DNA of 64,000 nt from Halorhabdus utahensis DSM 12940 (GTDB taxonomy: Archaea; Halobacteriota; Halobacteria; Halobacteriales; Haloarculaceae): assembly GCF_000023945.1 (NCBI RefSeq), contig NC_013158.1, forward strand, positions 930,001-994,000, in the 5' to 3' direction. Below are positions 42,764 through 51,028 of this stretch, piece after piece. A model generated the notes under the pieces. It was given only the letters and a program-made list of their open reading frames with translations, was not told the DNA's origin and made no database searches. The translations under genes and the position numbers were made by a program. The stretch's first letter is position 1. Each line of letters begins with the position of its first letter.

Positions 42764-42839
42764 GCCCGCGCAAGTCCCAGTCCGGTTGCCACTGCAGACG
42801 GGCACACGTAGGCAATTCAGGGAAGGACACCATCCGGGC
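42764..42839 (-). pseudogene. Fossil 5' fragment of htpX with its upstream region
   Basis: On the minus strand this encodes LQWQPDWDLRGR, against MQWQPDWGLRGR at the HtpX start (41264). The ATG has become CTG (42794-42796), and the upstream bases also align with 41265-41305. It joins directly to the nmd3 fragment. Confidence 0.7.
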
Positions 42840-42976
42840 GGCGGTGTCGGACAGCGGACATGTCGAGTAAACGACCCTCCCGGCCACCGATCATCGGGTG
42901 GTTCAGACCCACCGGTTTCATCCCGCGCCCGAAGGGGCACCCGCCTCGACTCAGTATGACACAGATGGCCCAAATA

Positions 42977-43082
42977 GTTCGCCAATATAGCCGAATGTAG
43001 TATTAGTTCGCTTTCTAAGCCGAATACATGATTGATTCACTTCTAAAGCCGAATGTGTGGTTTGTTCGTCCTGATCACGAAC
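42977..43082. promoter_or_regulatory. Four phased dyads, 29-base period, upstream of the satD-like gene
   Basis: Dyads of the form (R)TTCG-N9/10-CGAA(Y) start at 42977, 43006, 43035 and 43064, exactly 29 bases apart. The first three share AGCCGAAT; the third has TTCA for TTCG, and the fourth is the palindrome GTTCGT-N7-ACGAAC. A BRE/TATA-like CGAAATACTGATAT follows (43095-43108). The array looks like a multi-site operator for the downstream operon. Confidence 0.65.
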
Positions 43083-43139
43083 TCCGACCGCAGTCGAAAT
43101 ACTGATATGAGTTGGCCCAAAAACCCGAACCTGGTCCCA

Positions 43140-43159
43140 ATTCGGCAAATGAGGCGAAC
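43140..43159. promoter_or_regulatory. Fifth dyad, inverted, abutting the satD-like start
   Basis: ATTCGGC-N6-GGCGAAC is the inverted complement of the first dyad's outer bases. It ends 2 bases before the ATG, covering the ribosome-binding position. Occupancy would block expression, suggesting autoregulation. Confidence 0.55.
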
Positions 43160-43161
43160 AA

Positions 43162-43827
43162 ATGAACGAGGACAGTGCCACTCCCCGATACGTCGCACTG
43201 ATCGGAGACATCCGCGGTTCCCGGGAGCTGGCGGACCGCAACGAAGTACAGAATGAATTCAAAAGCGTTGTAGACTCCCTCAACAATCACGTTCCGGACA
43301 GGTCTATCGCGTCACCGTTCACCGTGACGACAGGAGACGAGTTCCAGGTACTCCTCACGGATGCCAAGGCTGGCGTCGAAGCTGCGGTCTCGGCGAGCGA
43401 TCAGTTCCACCCGGCCGGATTGCGATTTGGGATCGGCCAGGGCGAACTGGACACGGCGGTTAATCCGGATCAAGCCATCGGGATGGATGGCCCATGCTTC
43501 CACCGAGCCCGGGAAGCGATCAACTCGGCTCGAAAGGACGGGGCGTGGATCCGCGTGGCCGGTTGGTCGAACGGGATCGACGACCACGTCAATTCGATGT
43601 TCGACCTGGTGCAATGTGTCCGTGAGGATTGGACGGACCGACAGGCCCAATTTGGGCGGGCACTGAAGGAAGAAGACACGCAAAAACGTGTCGCGAGCCG
43701 CTATGGGGTCTCGAAATCCACCGTCAGCGAATCACTCAGTGCCGGACACGTCCATGCGGTACGGGCTGGGGAGAACTCGCTTGGGACGTTACTACAGGAC
43801 ACCTTCCCCGGCGGTGAGAGCCCATGA
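43162..43827 (+). CDS. SatD-like protein with palm-like motifs and a C-terminal helix-turn-helix
   Basis: A 221-residue protein I assign to the SatD family. Residues 10-26 (YVALIGDIRGSRELADR) place Asp16 after a hydrophobic strand, and 56-63 (TTGDEFQV) give a G-D-E turn like the GGDEF or cyclase palm. This is a resemblance, not proof of nucleotidyl cyclase activity. Residues about 170-192 (TQKRVASRYGVSKSTVSESL) form a helix-turn-helix that could bind the dyads upstream. It overlaps the DUF3307 gene (ATGA). SatD is named after a streptococcal acid-tolerance locus. Confidence 0.75.
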   Translation: MNEDSATPRYVALIGDIRGSRELADRNEVQNEFKSVVDSLNNHVPDRSIASPFTVTTGDEFQVLLTDAKAGVEAAVSASDQFHPAGLRFGIGQGELDTAVNPDQAIGMDGPCFHRAREAINSARKDGAWIRVAGWSNGIDDHVNSMFDLVQCVREDWTDRQAQFGRALKEEDTQKRVASRYGVSKSTVSESLSAGHVHAVRAGENSLGTLLQDTFPGGESP

Positions 43828-44579
43828 CCGGGTGGTTGACCGCGCTCGGGCCGGAGGGGACGGCCCTCGCATTGCTCCTTCTGGGTCACGTCCTCGGCGA
43901 CTTCGTCTTCCAGACGGATGCACTGGCACGGAACAAACACAGATGGGGGCCACTGCTCGCTCACGCCGGGATCGTCCTCCTCGTCCACGGTGTCGCGTTC
44001 ATCCCGCTATTGACTCCCCAAACGGTCCTGATCATCGGCTTCGTCGGCGCCTTTCATTTCCTCATCGACGCCGTCTCGGCCCGGATACGAAAGCAGAGGG
44101 CGGCGTCTGCGCATCTCTTTCTCGGGGATCAGATGGCTCACCTGGTGGTCCTTCTCGTTGGCTGGTCCCTGATCGACCCCTCGGCCTGGACGAACGCGCC
44201 GGTTGTGACCAGCCTCGGCGGGGAAACCTCCCTACCCTGGTCAGAAATGACCATCGGGGCGGTGTACCTCTCCGCGTTCGTCTTCGCTCACGAAGGCGGA
44301 AACACGATCGTCCGCGGAATCCTCCCGGCAGACGGCCCCGAATCTCCGGAAGGGGATCTGGAGGCTGGTTCCCTCATCGGGAGCTTAGAACGGTGGCTCA
44401 TCCTCGTCCTCGGCCTGGCTGGCCGCTGGGAAGCGGTCGCGCTCGTGGTGGCGGTCAAGTCGATTGCTCGTTTTGAGGAGCTAAAGCAACGTCCGTTCGC
44501 CGAGTACTTCCTCGTCGGAACCCTGGCCAGTGTGCTGGTGGCAATCGCGCTGGTAGTACTCGTCTCTGTCCTGGTGTGA
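43824..44579 (+). CDS. DUF3307 integral membrane protein
   Basis: A 251-residue protein with six or seven hydrophobic helices and the DUF3307 signature. Polar residues recur inside helices: His22 and Asp26 (GHVLGDFVFQ), His78 and Asp82 (FHFLIDA), and Asp102, Gln103, His106 (GDQMAHL). This suggests a membrane metal site, perhaps a membrane hydrolase. The function is unknown. It is coupled to the satD-like gene, so the two probably act together. Confidence 0.8.
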   Translation: MTGWLTALGPEGTALALLLLGHVLGDFVFQTDALARNKHRWGPLLAHAGIVLLVHGVAFIPLLTPQTVLIIGFVGAFHFLIDAVSARIRKQRAASAHLFLGDQMAHLVVLLVGWSLIDPSAWTNAPVVTSLGGETSLPWSEMTIGAVYLSAFVFAHEGGNTIVRGILPADGPESPEGDLEAGSLIGSLERWLILVLGLAGRWEAVALVVAVKSIARFEELKQRPFAEYFLVGTLASVLVAIALVVLVSVLV

Positions 44580-44747
44580 GAACGGGGGCGACACCTGCTT
44601 GCCGAAGACAGTGTCGTAGATATGAACCCCACGGGAACTGAAGCAACGACAACGTCGACAGACACCGAACACTCCTGAGAGAAGCCCACAGATCCAGGAC
44701 GACCGAACCCGCGCCGTTTTTACAGACCAATCCCCTACCGCAGTGTA

Positions 44748-45884
44748 ATGACGCGATCGGGTGCGTTCTGTCCGCGGTGTGGCGATGCGATCGAGAGCGA
44801 CCCGACCGAGCGGCCGGGCCAGCCTGGCGCGCACGATCCCGACAGCGTGCTGTGTGACGCCTGCTACTTCGAGGAGTTCGACCTCGTGGACGCGCCCGAG
44901 CGGATCGAGGTCCGCGTCTGTTCGCGGTGTGGGGCCGTCCACCGGGGCAATCGGTGGCTCGACGTCGGTGCGGAGGACTACACCGACGTCGCGATCGAGG
45001 AAACCAGCGAGTCGCTGGGTGTCCACCTCGATGCGACCGACGTCTCCTGGCAGGTCGCGCCCGAGCAGGTCGACCGCAACACGATCCGGATGCACGCGAC
45101 GTTTTCGGGGGTCGTCCGCGGGACGGCGGTCACCGAGGAGGTGGTCGTCCCCGTGAAGGTCTCCCGGCAAGTCTGCACGCGGTGTGGCCGGATCGCCGGT
45201 GGGTCCTACGCCTCGACCGTCCAGGTGCGGGCACGCGACCGGACGCCGACCGACGACGAGATCGAACGTGCCAAAGCGATCGCCCACGAAATCGTCGCCG
45301 ACATGGAAGCGACGGGCGCTCGTGACGCGTTCGTCACCGAGGTCGGCGAGGACGACGACGGGGTGAACATCAAGGTCTCGACGACGAACATCGGCAAGCA
45401 GATCGCCAGCCGGATCGTCGGCGAGTTCGGCGGATCCTTCTCGGACTCGGAGACGCTGATCACCGAGGACGAGGACGGCAACGAAGTCTACCGGGTGACC
45501 TACGCCGTCCGGTTGCCGCCCTATCGACCAGGCGAGGTTATCGACCCGGAGGACAGTGACGGGCCGGTCATCGTTCGGAGCGTCCAGGGCAATCTCAAGG
45601 GAACGCGGCTGAAGACCGGCGACGCCTACGAGGCGAGTTTCGAGGCGGGTAATGCACCCGACGCCCGACGGCTTGGCGATCAATCCGACGGCGTCGAGAC
45701 GACGCTGGTGGCGATCGAGGACGACCACGCCGTGCAGGTGCTCGATCCCGAGACCTACGAGACCAAATCGATCCCGCGACCGGACTATCTCGACGCCGAC
45801 GCCGAGACAGTTCCGGTGTTGAAATCGCGAGCCGGGTTGCACGTCCTCCCGAGCGGCGAGGCGGACGAGATCAACGATGAGTGA
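44748..45884 (+). CDS. nmd3: Nmd3-like ribosome-associated zinc protein
   Basis: A 378-residue archaeal Nmd3 homologue; the eukaryotic protein is the 60S subunit export adaptor. Cys motifs are FCPRCGDAIES, LCDACYFEEFD, VCSRCGAVHRGNRW and VCTRCGRIAGG, making two zinc sites, followed by an OB/SH3-like region (VVRSVQGNLKGTRLKTGD). It overlaps the next gene by 8 bases. Its first codons are duplicated as a fossil at 42683. Confidence 0.9.
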   Translation: MTRSGAFCPRCGDAIESDPTERPGQPGAHDPDSVLCDACYFEEFDLVDAPERIEVRVCSRCGAVHRGNRWLDVGAEDYTDVAIEETSESLGVHLDATDVSWQVAPEQVDRNTIRMHATFSGVVRGTAVTEEVVVPVKVSRQVCTRCGRIAGGSYASTVQVRARDRTPTDDEIERAKAIAHEIVADMEATGARDAFVTEVGEDDDGVNIKVSTTNIGKQIASRIVGEFGGSFSDSETLITEDEDGNEVYRVTYAVRLPPYRPGEVIDPEDSDGPVIVRSVQGNLKGTRLKTGDAYEASFEAGNAPDARRLGDQSDGVETTLVAIEDDHAVQVLDPETYETKSIPRPDYLDADAETVPVLKSRAGLHVLPSGEADEINDE

Positions 45885-46974
45885 CGACAGTCCGATTCCG
45901 GACGACGAAGAGGAGGTGTCCGAGGTTCTCAGCGGCGAAAGTGAAGGGGCCGGGGTTCTCACCGGGGAATCTGAGGGTGAGCTCGCCGTCGTCGTCGAGA
46001 AACCCCGCGCCCAGCAAGCCATCGACGCCCTGACCGACGAGGGCGTCTACGACGCAGACCGGCGCGTCCGGGCCTACGGCGACGGCGGCGTCTCGATCCC
46101 CGTGACGGCCGTCCCCGAAACCGTCGACTTTCACGAAGTCGTCCGGCAGGTCGGCGATCCTCGACTGCGGACGCTGGCCGATCACCTCCGCGAGCGCGGG
46201 TGGACCGGAGCGGAGGTCGACCGTGCGCCGTCGTCGTGGGCCGTCGTCGGGAGCGTGATCCTCGTCGACGTGGGTGACGCGCCGCGACCGGCAGAAGTGG
46301 GTGAAGCGCTCCTCGACCTCCACGGCGAGGCCGACACCGTCCTCCAGCGCCACGGGATCGCCGGCGAGCATCGCGAGCCGAACGTGTCCGTCCTCGCTGG
46401 CGAGGGCGACACGGAAACGATCCACACCGAGCACGGCACGCGCTACGCGTTGGACCTCGCGAAAGTCATGTTCTCGCCGGGCAACAAGGAGGAGCGGTCC
46501 TACATGGGAGACAGAGTGGGAGACGACGAGACCGTTCTGGACATGTTCGCCGGGATCGGCTACTTCACGCTCCCGATGGCCCGTGCCGATGCTGACGTGA
46601 TCGCCGTCGAGCGCAATCCGACGGCGTTCCAGTATCTGCTCGAAAACGCCCGGCTCAACGACGTGACCGACCGGGTCCAGCCCTACCGGGCCGACTGTCG
46701 CGACGTCGTCGACGGGGTCAGTGTCGATCGCGTTGTGATGGGTTACTACGACGCGTACAAGTATCTCGACAGCGCGCTCGATGCGCTCGAACCCGGCGGC
46801 GTCCTCCACCTCCACGAAGCGACGCCCGAAGACCTGATCTTCGAGCGGCCGATCGACCGGCTGGAGGCGGCCGCGAGCGATCGAGGCCGGTCGGTCGAGG
46901 TACTCGACACCCGCCGGGTGAAGTCCTACAGCGAGGGGGTCGACCACGTCGTCGTTGACGCTCGCGTCGACTAA
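45877..46974 (+). CDS. taw2: TYW2/Trm5-like tRNA(Phe) G37 modification enzyme
   Basis: A 365-residue class I methyltransferase-fold protein. VMFSPGNKEERSYMGD and TVLDMFAGIGYFTLPMA (SAM-binding motif I) are shared by Trm5 and TYW2. The absence of the Trm5 catalytic N-P-P-Y-like motif (DRVVMGYYDAYKYL instead) favours TYW2 (Taw2), which transfers the aminocarboxypropyl group in wybutosine synthesis. An acidic 35-residue N-terminus precedes the domain. Trm5 remains an alternative. Confidence 0.8.
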   Translation: MSDDSPIPDDEEEVSEVLSGESEGAGVLTGESEGELAVVVEKPRAQQAIDALTDEGVYDADRRVRAYGDGGVSIPVTAVPETVDFHEVVRQVGDPRLRTLADHLRERGWTGAEVDRAPSSWAVVGSVILVDVGDAPRPAEVGEALLDLHGEADTVLQRHGIAGEHREPNVSVLAGEGDTETIHTEHGTRYALDLAKVMFSPGNKEERSYMGDRVGDDETVLDMFAGIGYFTLPMARADADVIAVERNPTAFQYLLENARLNDVTDRVQPYRADCRDVVDGVSVDRVVMGYYDAYKYLDSALDALEPGGVLHLHEATPEDLIFERPIDRLEAAASDRGRSVEVLDTRRVKSYSEGVDHVVVDARVD

Positions 46975-47037
46975 CAGAGACGGTAGTCATCGCGATGAGA
47001 GGGCAACATCTATTCGTCCCGGCCGTCAAGCAGCGAT

Positions 47038-47124
47038 ATGGACCGACAGCAGATCCTCGCGATCATCCTCGTCGTGCTGATGGTCGGCTCGTCGTTCGCC
47101 TACGCGGCAGCCAGCATGTTCTGA
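47038..47124 (+). CDS. Small membrane peptide (28 aa)
   Basis: A 28-residue frame beginning MDRQQILAIILVVLMV and ending in a short polar tail: one transmembrane helix with a charged N-terminus. It lies 63 bases after the tRNA-modification gene. Similar tiny frames seem to recur in haloarchaea from memory. The function is unknown. Confidence 0.55.
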   Translation: MDRQQILAIILVVLMVGSSFAYAAASMF

Positions 47125-47167
47125 GCCGACCCGGGACGGTCGCTATTCGAGTGCCGAGAGCCGACGC

Positions 47168-47995
47168 TCACTCGAGTTCCGGGAAGCGCTGGAGCAGCGC
47201 CGTCACGTACGTCCGCAGATCGTCCTCAATCGTCTTGATCGTCTCGACGACCTCCTCGTGGGAGAGCGGGTCCCCGACCACGCCGGCAGCGTAGTTCGTG
47301 ATCGTGGACATCCCGACGACGTCCATCCCCAGTTGGTTGGCGACGATCACCTCCGGCACGGTCGACATCCCGACGGCGTCAGCACCGACGGTGTCAAGCA
47401 TCTCGATCTCGGCCGGCGTCTCGTAGCTTGGCCCCGGCATCCCCGCGTAGACGCCGCCGTCATGGATCGTGAGAGAGGAGTCAGCGGCGAGGTCGCGTGC
47501 CGCCGCGAGCAGGTCCGGGCTGTAGGCGTTGGTCATATCCGGGAACATCGGGCCGTCGCCCAGCCCCGCCCGGCCGATGAGCGGGTTGGTCCCCTGCATG
47601 TTGATGTGATCCTCGATGAGCATCACGTCCCCGGGTTCGTAGTCGGCGTTGATCCCGCCGGCGGCGTTCGTGATGAGGAGGCGCTCGCAGCCGAGTTCCC
47701 CAAGGGCCCGGATGGGCGCGACGATCGGGTCCATGTCCCCGGTTTCGTAGTAGTGGACGCGGCCGTCCATCCCCAGGACGCTGACCTCGCCGACCGTGCC
47801 GACGACGAACCGCCCTGCGTGCCCCTCGACGGTCGAGGCTTCGAGCGTCGGGACGTCCTCGTATGGCACGGACAGTTCGATCTCCATCTCGTCGGTCATC
47901 CCACCCAGCCCGGAGCCGAGAATCATCGCGGTCTCGGGGGTCAAGAGATCGTTCGCCTGGAGCTGTTCGCTGAGGTAGTCGGCCGGTGTCGTCAT
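47168..47995 (-). CDS. Purine-nucleoside phosphorylase (class I)
   Basis: A 275-residue trimeric-type phosphorylase that splits purine nucleosides with phosphate. MILGSGLGGMTDEME binds phosphate, VEGHAGRFVVG and LLITNAAGGINADYEPGDVM are signatures, and AGMPGPSYETPAEIEML with GADAVGMSTVPE completes the site. The ATG at 47995 is preferred to one 14 codons earlier. A guanosine/inosine preference is inferred from family. Confidence 0.9.
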   Translation of the reverse strand: MTTPADYLSEQLQANDLLTPETAMILGSGLGGMTDEMEIELSVPYEDVPTLEASTVEGHAGRFVVGTVGEVSVLGMDGRVHYYETGDMDPIVAPIRALGELGCERLLITNAAGGINADYEPGDVMLIEDHINMQGTNPLIGRAGLGDGPMFPDMTNAYSPDLLAAARDLAADSSLTIHDGGVYAGMPGPSYETPAEIEMLDTVGADAVGMSTVPEVIVANQLGMDVVGMSTITNYAAGVVGDPLSHEEVVETIKTIEDDLRTYVTALLQRFPELE

Positions 47996-48072
47996 GGTCG
48001 ATTTTGCGACTGACTCCCTATAAACGGGTGTGTTCACGGATCGCCGCCGGATTGTGCGGCCGCGACGCGCCC

Positions 48073-49839
48073 CTATTCCGTGTCCCAGACGTCGGCGACG
48101 GGGTTCGATTGCGACCGGGAGGAACTGGACCGGCGCGATCGCCGTGAGCCGCCCGACCCTGACCGACCGCTCCCGCCGTTCGACCGGCCGTCGGTCAGTC
48201 CAGCGAGCGCAGCGTCAGGATCGGCCGCCGGGAGATCGGGGCGCTCCATCCGGTCGACCTGCTCGGCGAACCACTCCGGCATGTCGGTCCGGGCGCGATC
48301 GAAGAGGTCCAGCAGGCTCGCGTCGGCGAGGTAGGTCACCCCGTGATCCTCGGGCGAGCGGACGATCCGCCCGGCAGCCTGAATCACCGTCCGGAGCGCA
48401 CTCCGGTAGTACCACGCCCAGTCGCCGTCTTCCAGGCGACGCGCGACCCGTGAATCCCGCGTGTTGGGGTAGGGAGCCTTGCAGAGCAGTTGCCACCGAC
48501 AGAGATCACCGTCGAGATCCAGGGCTTCTTCCATCTTCACCGAGAGAAAGACCGTCGGGTCGTCGCTGCGCTTCCAGGCGGCGAGTTGGCCGTCGCGGTC
48601 CTCGCTGTCGTGAGAGCGGACCCGATCGCCGACGCCGAGCGCATCGAGTTCGTCGGCAAGGGCATCCTGGATCGCGTAGGAGTGACAGTGCACCAGCCCG
48701 GGTTCTTCGGGATGACGGGCCATCAACGAGACGAGCGTCTCGGCGACCTTCGGAATCGTCGCATCGCGTTCCTCGTAGGTCATCTTCCCCTGCGTGACGT
48801 CCACTAGCGGTCGGTTCTCGACGGGGAAGGTGTGTTCGAGGTCGACCAGCGCCACGCGGCCGGGATCGAGACCGGCGCTCGCGCAGAAGGCGTCCTTGTT
48901 GAGGATCGTCGCCGAGAGCAGCGCGAACTTGTTCCCACGATCCCAGACCGTATGCGAGAGAAAGCGTTCGGGATTGAGGGGTTTAAACGTGGTTCGACCT
49001 CCCTCGCCGTCGGGCTGATCGACGACCCACGTCGTCGGACTGTCCGGATCGCGGACGGCCTCCTGGAACCACGTCAGATCCGACCGGAGTTCCTCCAGCC
49101 GGTCGCGTTCGGCGGCCTCCTCGGGTTCGAGTTCGACCTGGGCGCGGAGGTCGGTCAGCCGACGATCACAGACCCGGGAGAGCCCCGCGGCATAGTCAGC
49201 AGCCGTCTCGACATCGTCGATCTCAGGGGGCGGACGGGCGTCCCAGACGGGGACCGTATCGGGTGCGAGGTCGATCGCGGCGTACATCTCGGCCCACTCG
49301 CCCAGGCCGTGGGCCTCGTCGATGACGACCACGTCGCGCGTGCCGAAGACGTCCGAGCCGGCGGTTTGCATGAAATAGGCGAGCGTCATCGCGGCGATCG
49401 ACTGGTTGGCGGCGATCGATCGATCCGAGAAGTACGGACACCGGTGTTTGACCTGGCAGTCGAACTCCCGCTCCCGGGCACAGGGTGCCTGGGTGACAGG
49501 GGTATCAGTCTCCCCCGAGAGGATGCACTTGTAGTTCGATTTCCCGCGGATGATCGAGAGGTCGTCGAGTAGGGGGTCGGCCGCCACGTCGTCGAGTTGG
49601 GAAACCTGCGGGGTGGTGTAGTAGGCCCCGATCGCGTCGGTCGCGCTGGCCTGGCTGCCCTGGCGGGCACACCCGGCGATGGCTCGCGCGAGCAGAGACT
49701 TGCCGCTGCCGGTCGGCGCGCGGACGAGGACGACGTCGTTGCCGGCCTCGAACGCCGCCCGGATGCGACGCAGGGCGTCCTCCTGGTTGCCACGGTAGGA
49801 CGGCGCAGGGAAGGCCGACTCGATACGGGAGGGATCCAC
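48073..49839 (-). CDS. XPD/Rad3-like ATP-dependent DNA helicase
   Basis: A 588-residue superfamily 2 helicase. Walker A is VRAPTGSGKSLLARA and the DEAH box is VVVIDEAHGLGEW. Four cysteines (KCILSG, APCARER, DCQVKHRCPYF) fit the iron-sulfur cluster of XPD/DinG helicases. Motif VI is AAGRIVRSPEDHG. The last 50 residues are a disordered Gly/Ser/Arg-rich tail. It should unwind DNA 5'-3' in repair. Confidence 0.9.
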   Translation of the reverse strand: MDPSRIESAFPAPSYRGNQEDALRRIRAAFEAGNDVVLVRAPTGSGKSLLARAIAGCARQGSQASATDAIGAYYTTPQVSQLDDVAADPLLDDLSIIRGKSNYKCILSGETDTPVTQAPCAREREFDCQVKHRCPYFSDRSIAANQSIAAMTLAYFMQTAGSDVFGTRDVVVIDEAHGLGEWAEMYAAIDLAPDTVPVWDARPPPEIDDVETAADYAAGLSRVCDRRLTDLRAQVELEPEEAAERDRLEELRSDLTWFQEAVRDPDSPTTWVVDQPDGEGGRTTFKPLNPERFLSHTVWDRGNKFALLSATILNKDAFCASAGLDPGRVALVDLEHTFPVENRPLVDVTQGKMTYEERDATIPKVAETLVSLMARHPEEPGLVHCHSYAIQDALADELDALGVGDRVRSHDSEDRDGQLAAWKRSDDPTVFLSVKMEEALDLDGDLCRWQLLCKAPYPNTRDSRVARRLEDGDWAWYYRSALRTVIQAAGRIVRSPEDHGVTYLADASLLDLFDRARTDMPEWFAEQVDRMERPDLPAADPDAALAGLTDGRSNGGSGRSGSGGSRRSRRSSSSRSQSNPVADVWDTE

Positions 49840-49986
49840 GCTTGCCCCGAACGGACGGACGGTCCTAAGCGCACCGATCGACGGTGTGGGTCGCCGGGAC
49901 TCTCACCGTCACCCGCCTCACGTCGCCGAACGCAACGGTTCCGGCCCACCCACACGTCTTTGGTTCACGATAGCGTCTACCGAGAC

Positions 49987-50844
49987 ATGGAGGTCGACTG
50001 CGAGGGGTGTGCGGGCTGTTGCATCGACTGGCGACCGCTCGCCGCAGGGGACATCGACCACGAGCGCCGCGGCCCCTACGAACCGCTCGACGACGAGTAC
50101 AACCTCGTCCCCCTCCATCGCGACGAGGTTCGTGGGTTCGTCGAGGAAGGGCTGACCGACGCGCTCGTCCCACGACTCTTCGCGAGCGAGAACGGGATCG
50201 ACGTCGGCGGGATCTCCGTCGCGGCGATCGACGGCCGCCCGGCGTTTTTCGTCGGCCTGCGGTCGGTCCCGAAGCCAGTAGCTCCGTTCGGCCACGAGCC
50301 GACCTGGCTGTCGAGTTGCGTCTTCCTCGACCCGACGACGTTGCAGTGTCGGATCCACGATACCGAGCACTATCCGGCAACCTGCTCGACCTATCCGGGT
50401 GAGAATCTGGTGCTCGACGTCGAAACGGAGTGTGAGCGCGTCGAGGGCGAACACGGCGGCGACCGGTTGCTCGACGACGAACCACCCGCGGACGCGACGC
50501 CGAACTTCGGTCCCGCGGCGATCGGGGAGACAGTCTTCGCCCATCCGGATCCGGATCGGATCGAGGACGCGATCAGACGCCTTCGCGACGGTGACTCGAC
50601 GAAGCAAGACCGCGCGGAGTTCGTCGCCGTCGCCGCGGCGTCGAGTCCGGGCACGCTCGAGATCGAACCGACCGAGTACGAACAGGTTCGCGGGCGGGCA
50701 GCGACCGCAGAGTCATGGGTCAGTGCGGCGATTACCGACTGGCGACGGCGGGGAGGAATTGAGACGGCCGACCCGGCACTCGCGACCACGGTCGAAACCC
50801 AGCGCGGAGCGACACCGACGCCCGGCTGGAACCGCGACCACTGA
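49987..50844 (+). CDS. YkgJ-family cysteine cluster protein
   Basis: A 285-residue protein with the YkgJ cysteine pattern: VDCEGCAGCCIDW near the N-terminus, then LQCRIHDTEHYPATCSTYPG. These clusters probably bind zinc or iron-sulfur. The ATG at 49987 is where the family begins. No specific role can be assigned. It is divergent from the helicase gene. Confidence 0.85.
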   Translation: MEVDCEGCAGCCIDWRPLAAGDIDHERRGPYEPLDDEYNLVPLHRDEVRGFVEEGLTDALVPRLFASENGIDVGGISVAAIDGRPAFFVGLRSVPKPVAPFGHEPTWLSSCVFLDPTTLQCRIHDTEHYPATCSTYPGENLVLDVETECERVEGEHGGDRLLDDEPPADATPNFGPAAIGETVFAHPDPDRIEDAIRRLRDGDSTKQDRAEFVAVAAASSPGTLEIEPTEYEQVRGRAATAESWVSAAITDWRRRGGIETADPALATTVETQRGATPTPGWNRDH

Positions 50845-51028
50845 TCGTGCCAGGAGTGAGTCCTCCCCAGACCGGCCGAGTGCAGGCCCGGATCATGACG
50901 GTTGACTCTTCGGGCGTCCGTGCGAGGAGCGTCGCCGGCTGGACCTGCTGGCGAACCAGATCGGATCGTCGATTCAACGTGCAAGCGACCCGCGAAACCA
51001 GCGCCAATGCAGCCGGAGATACTTCGCG

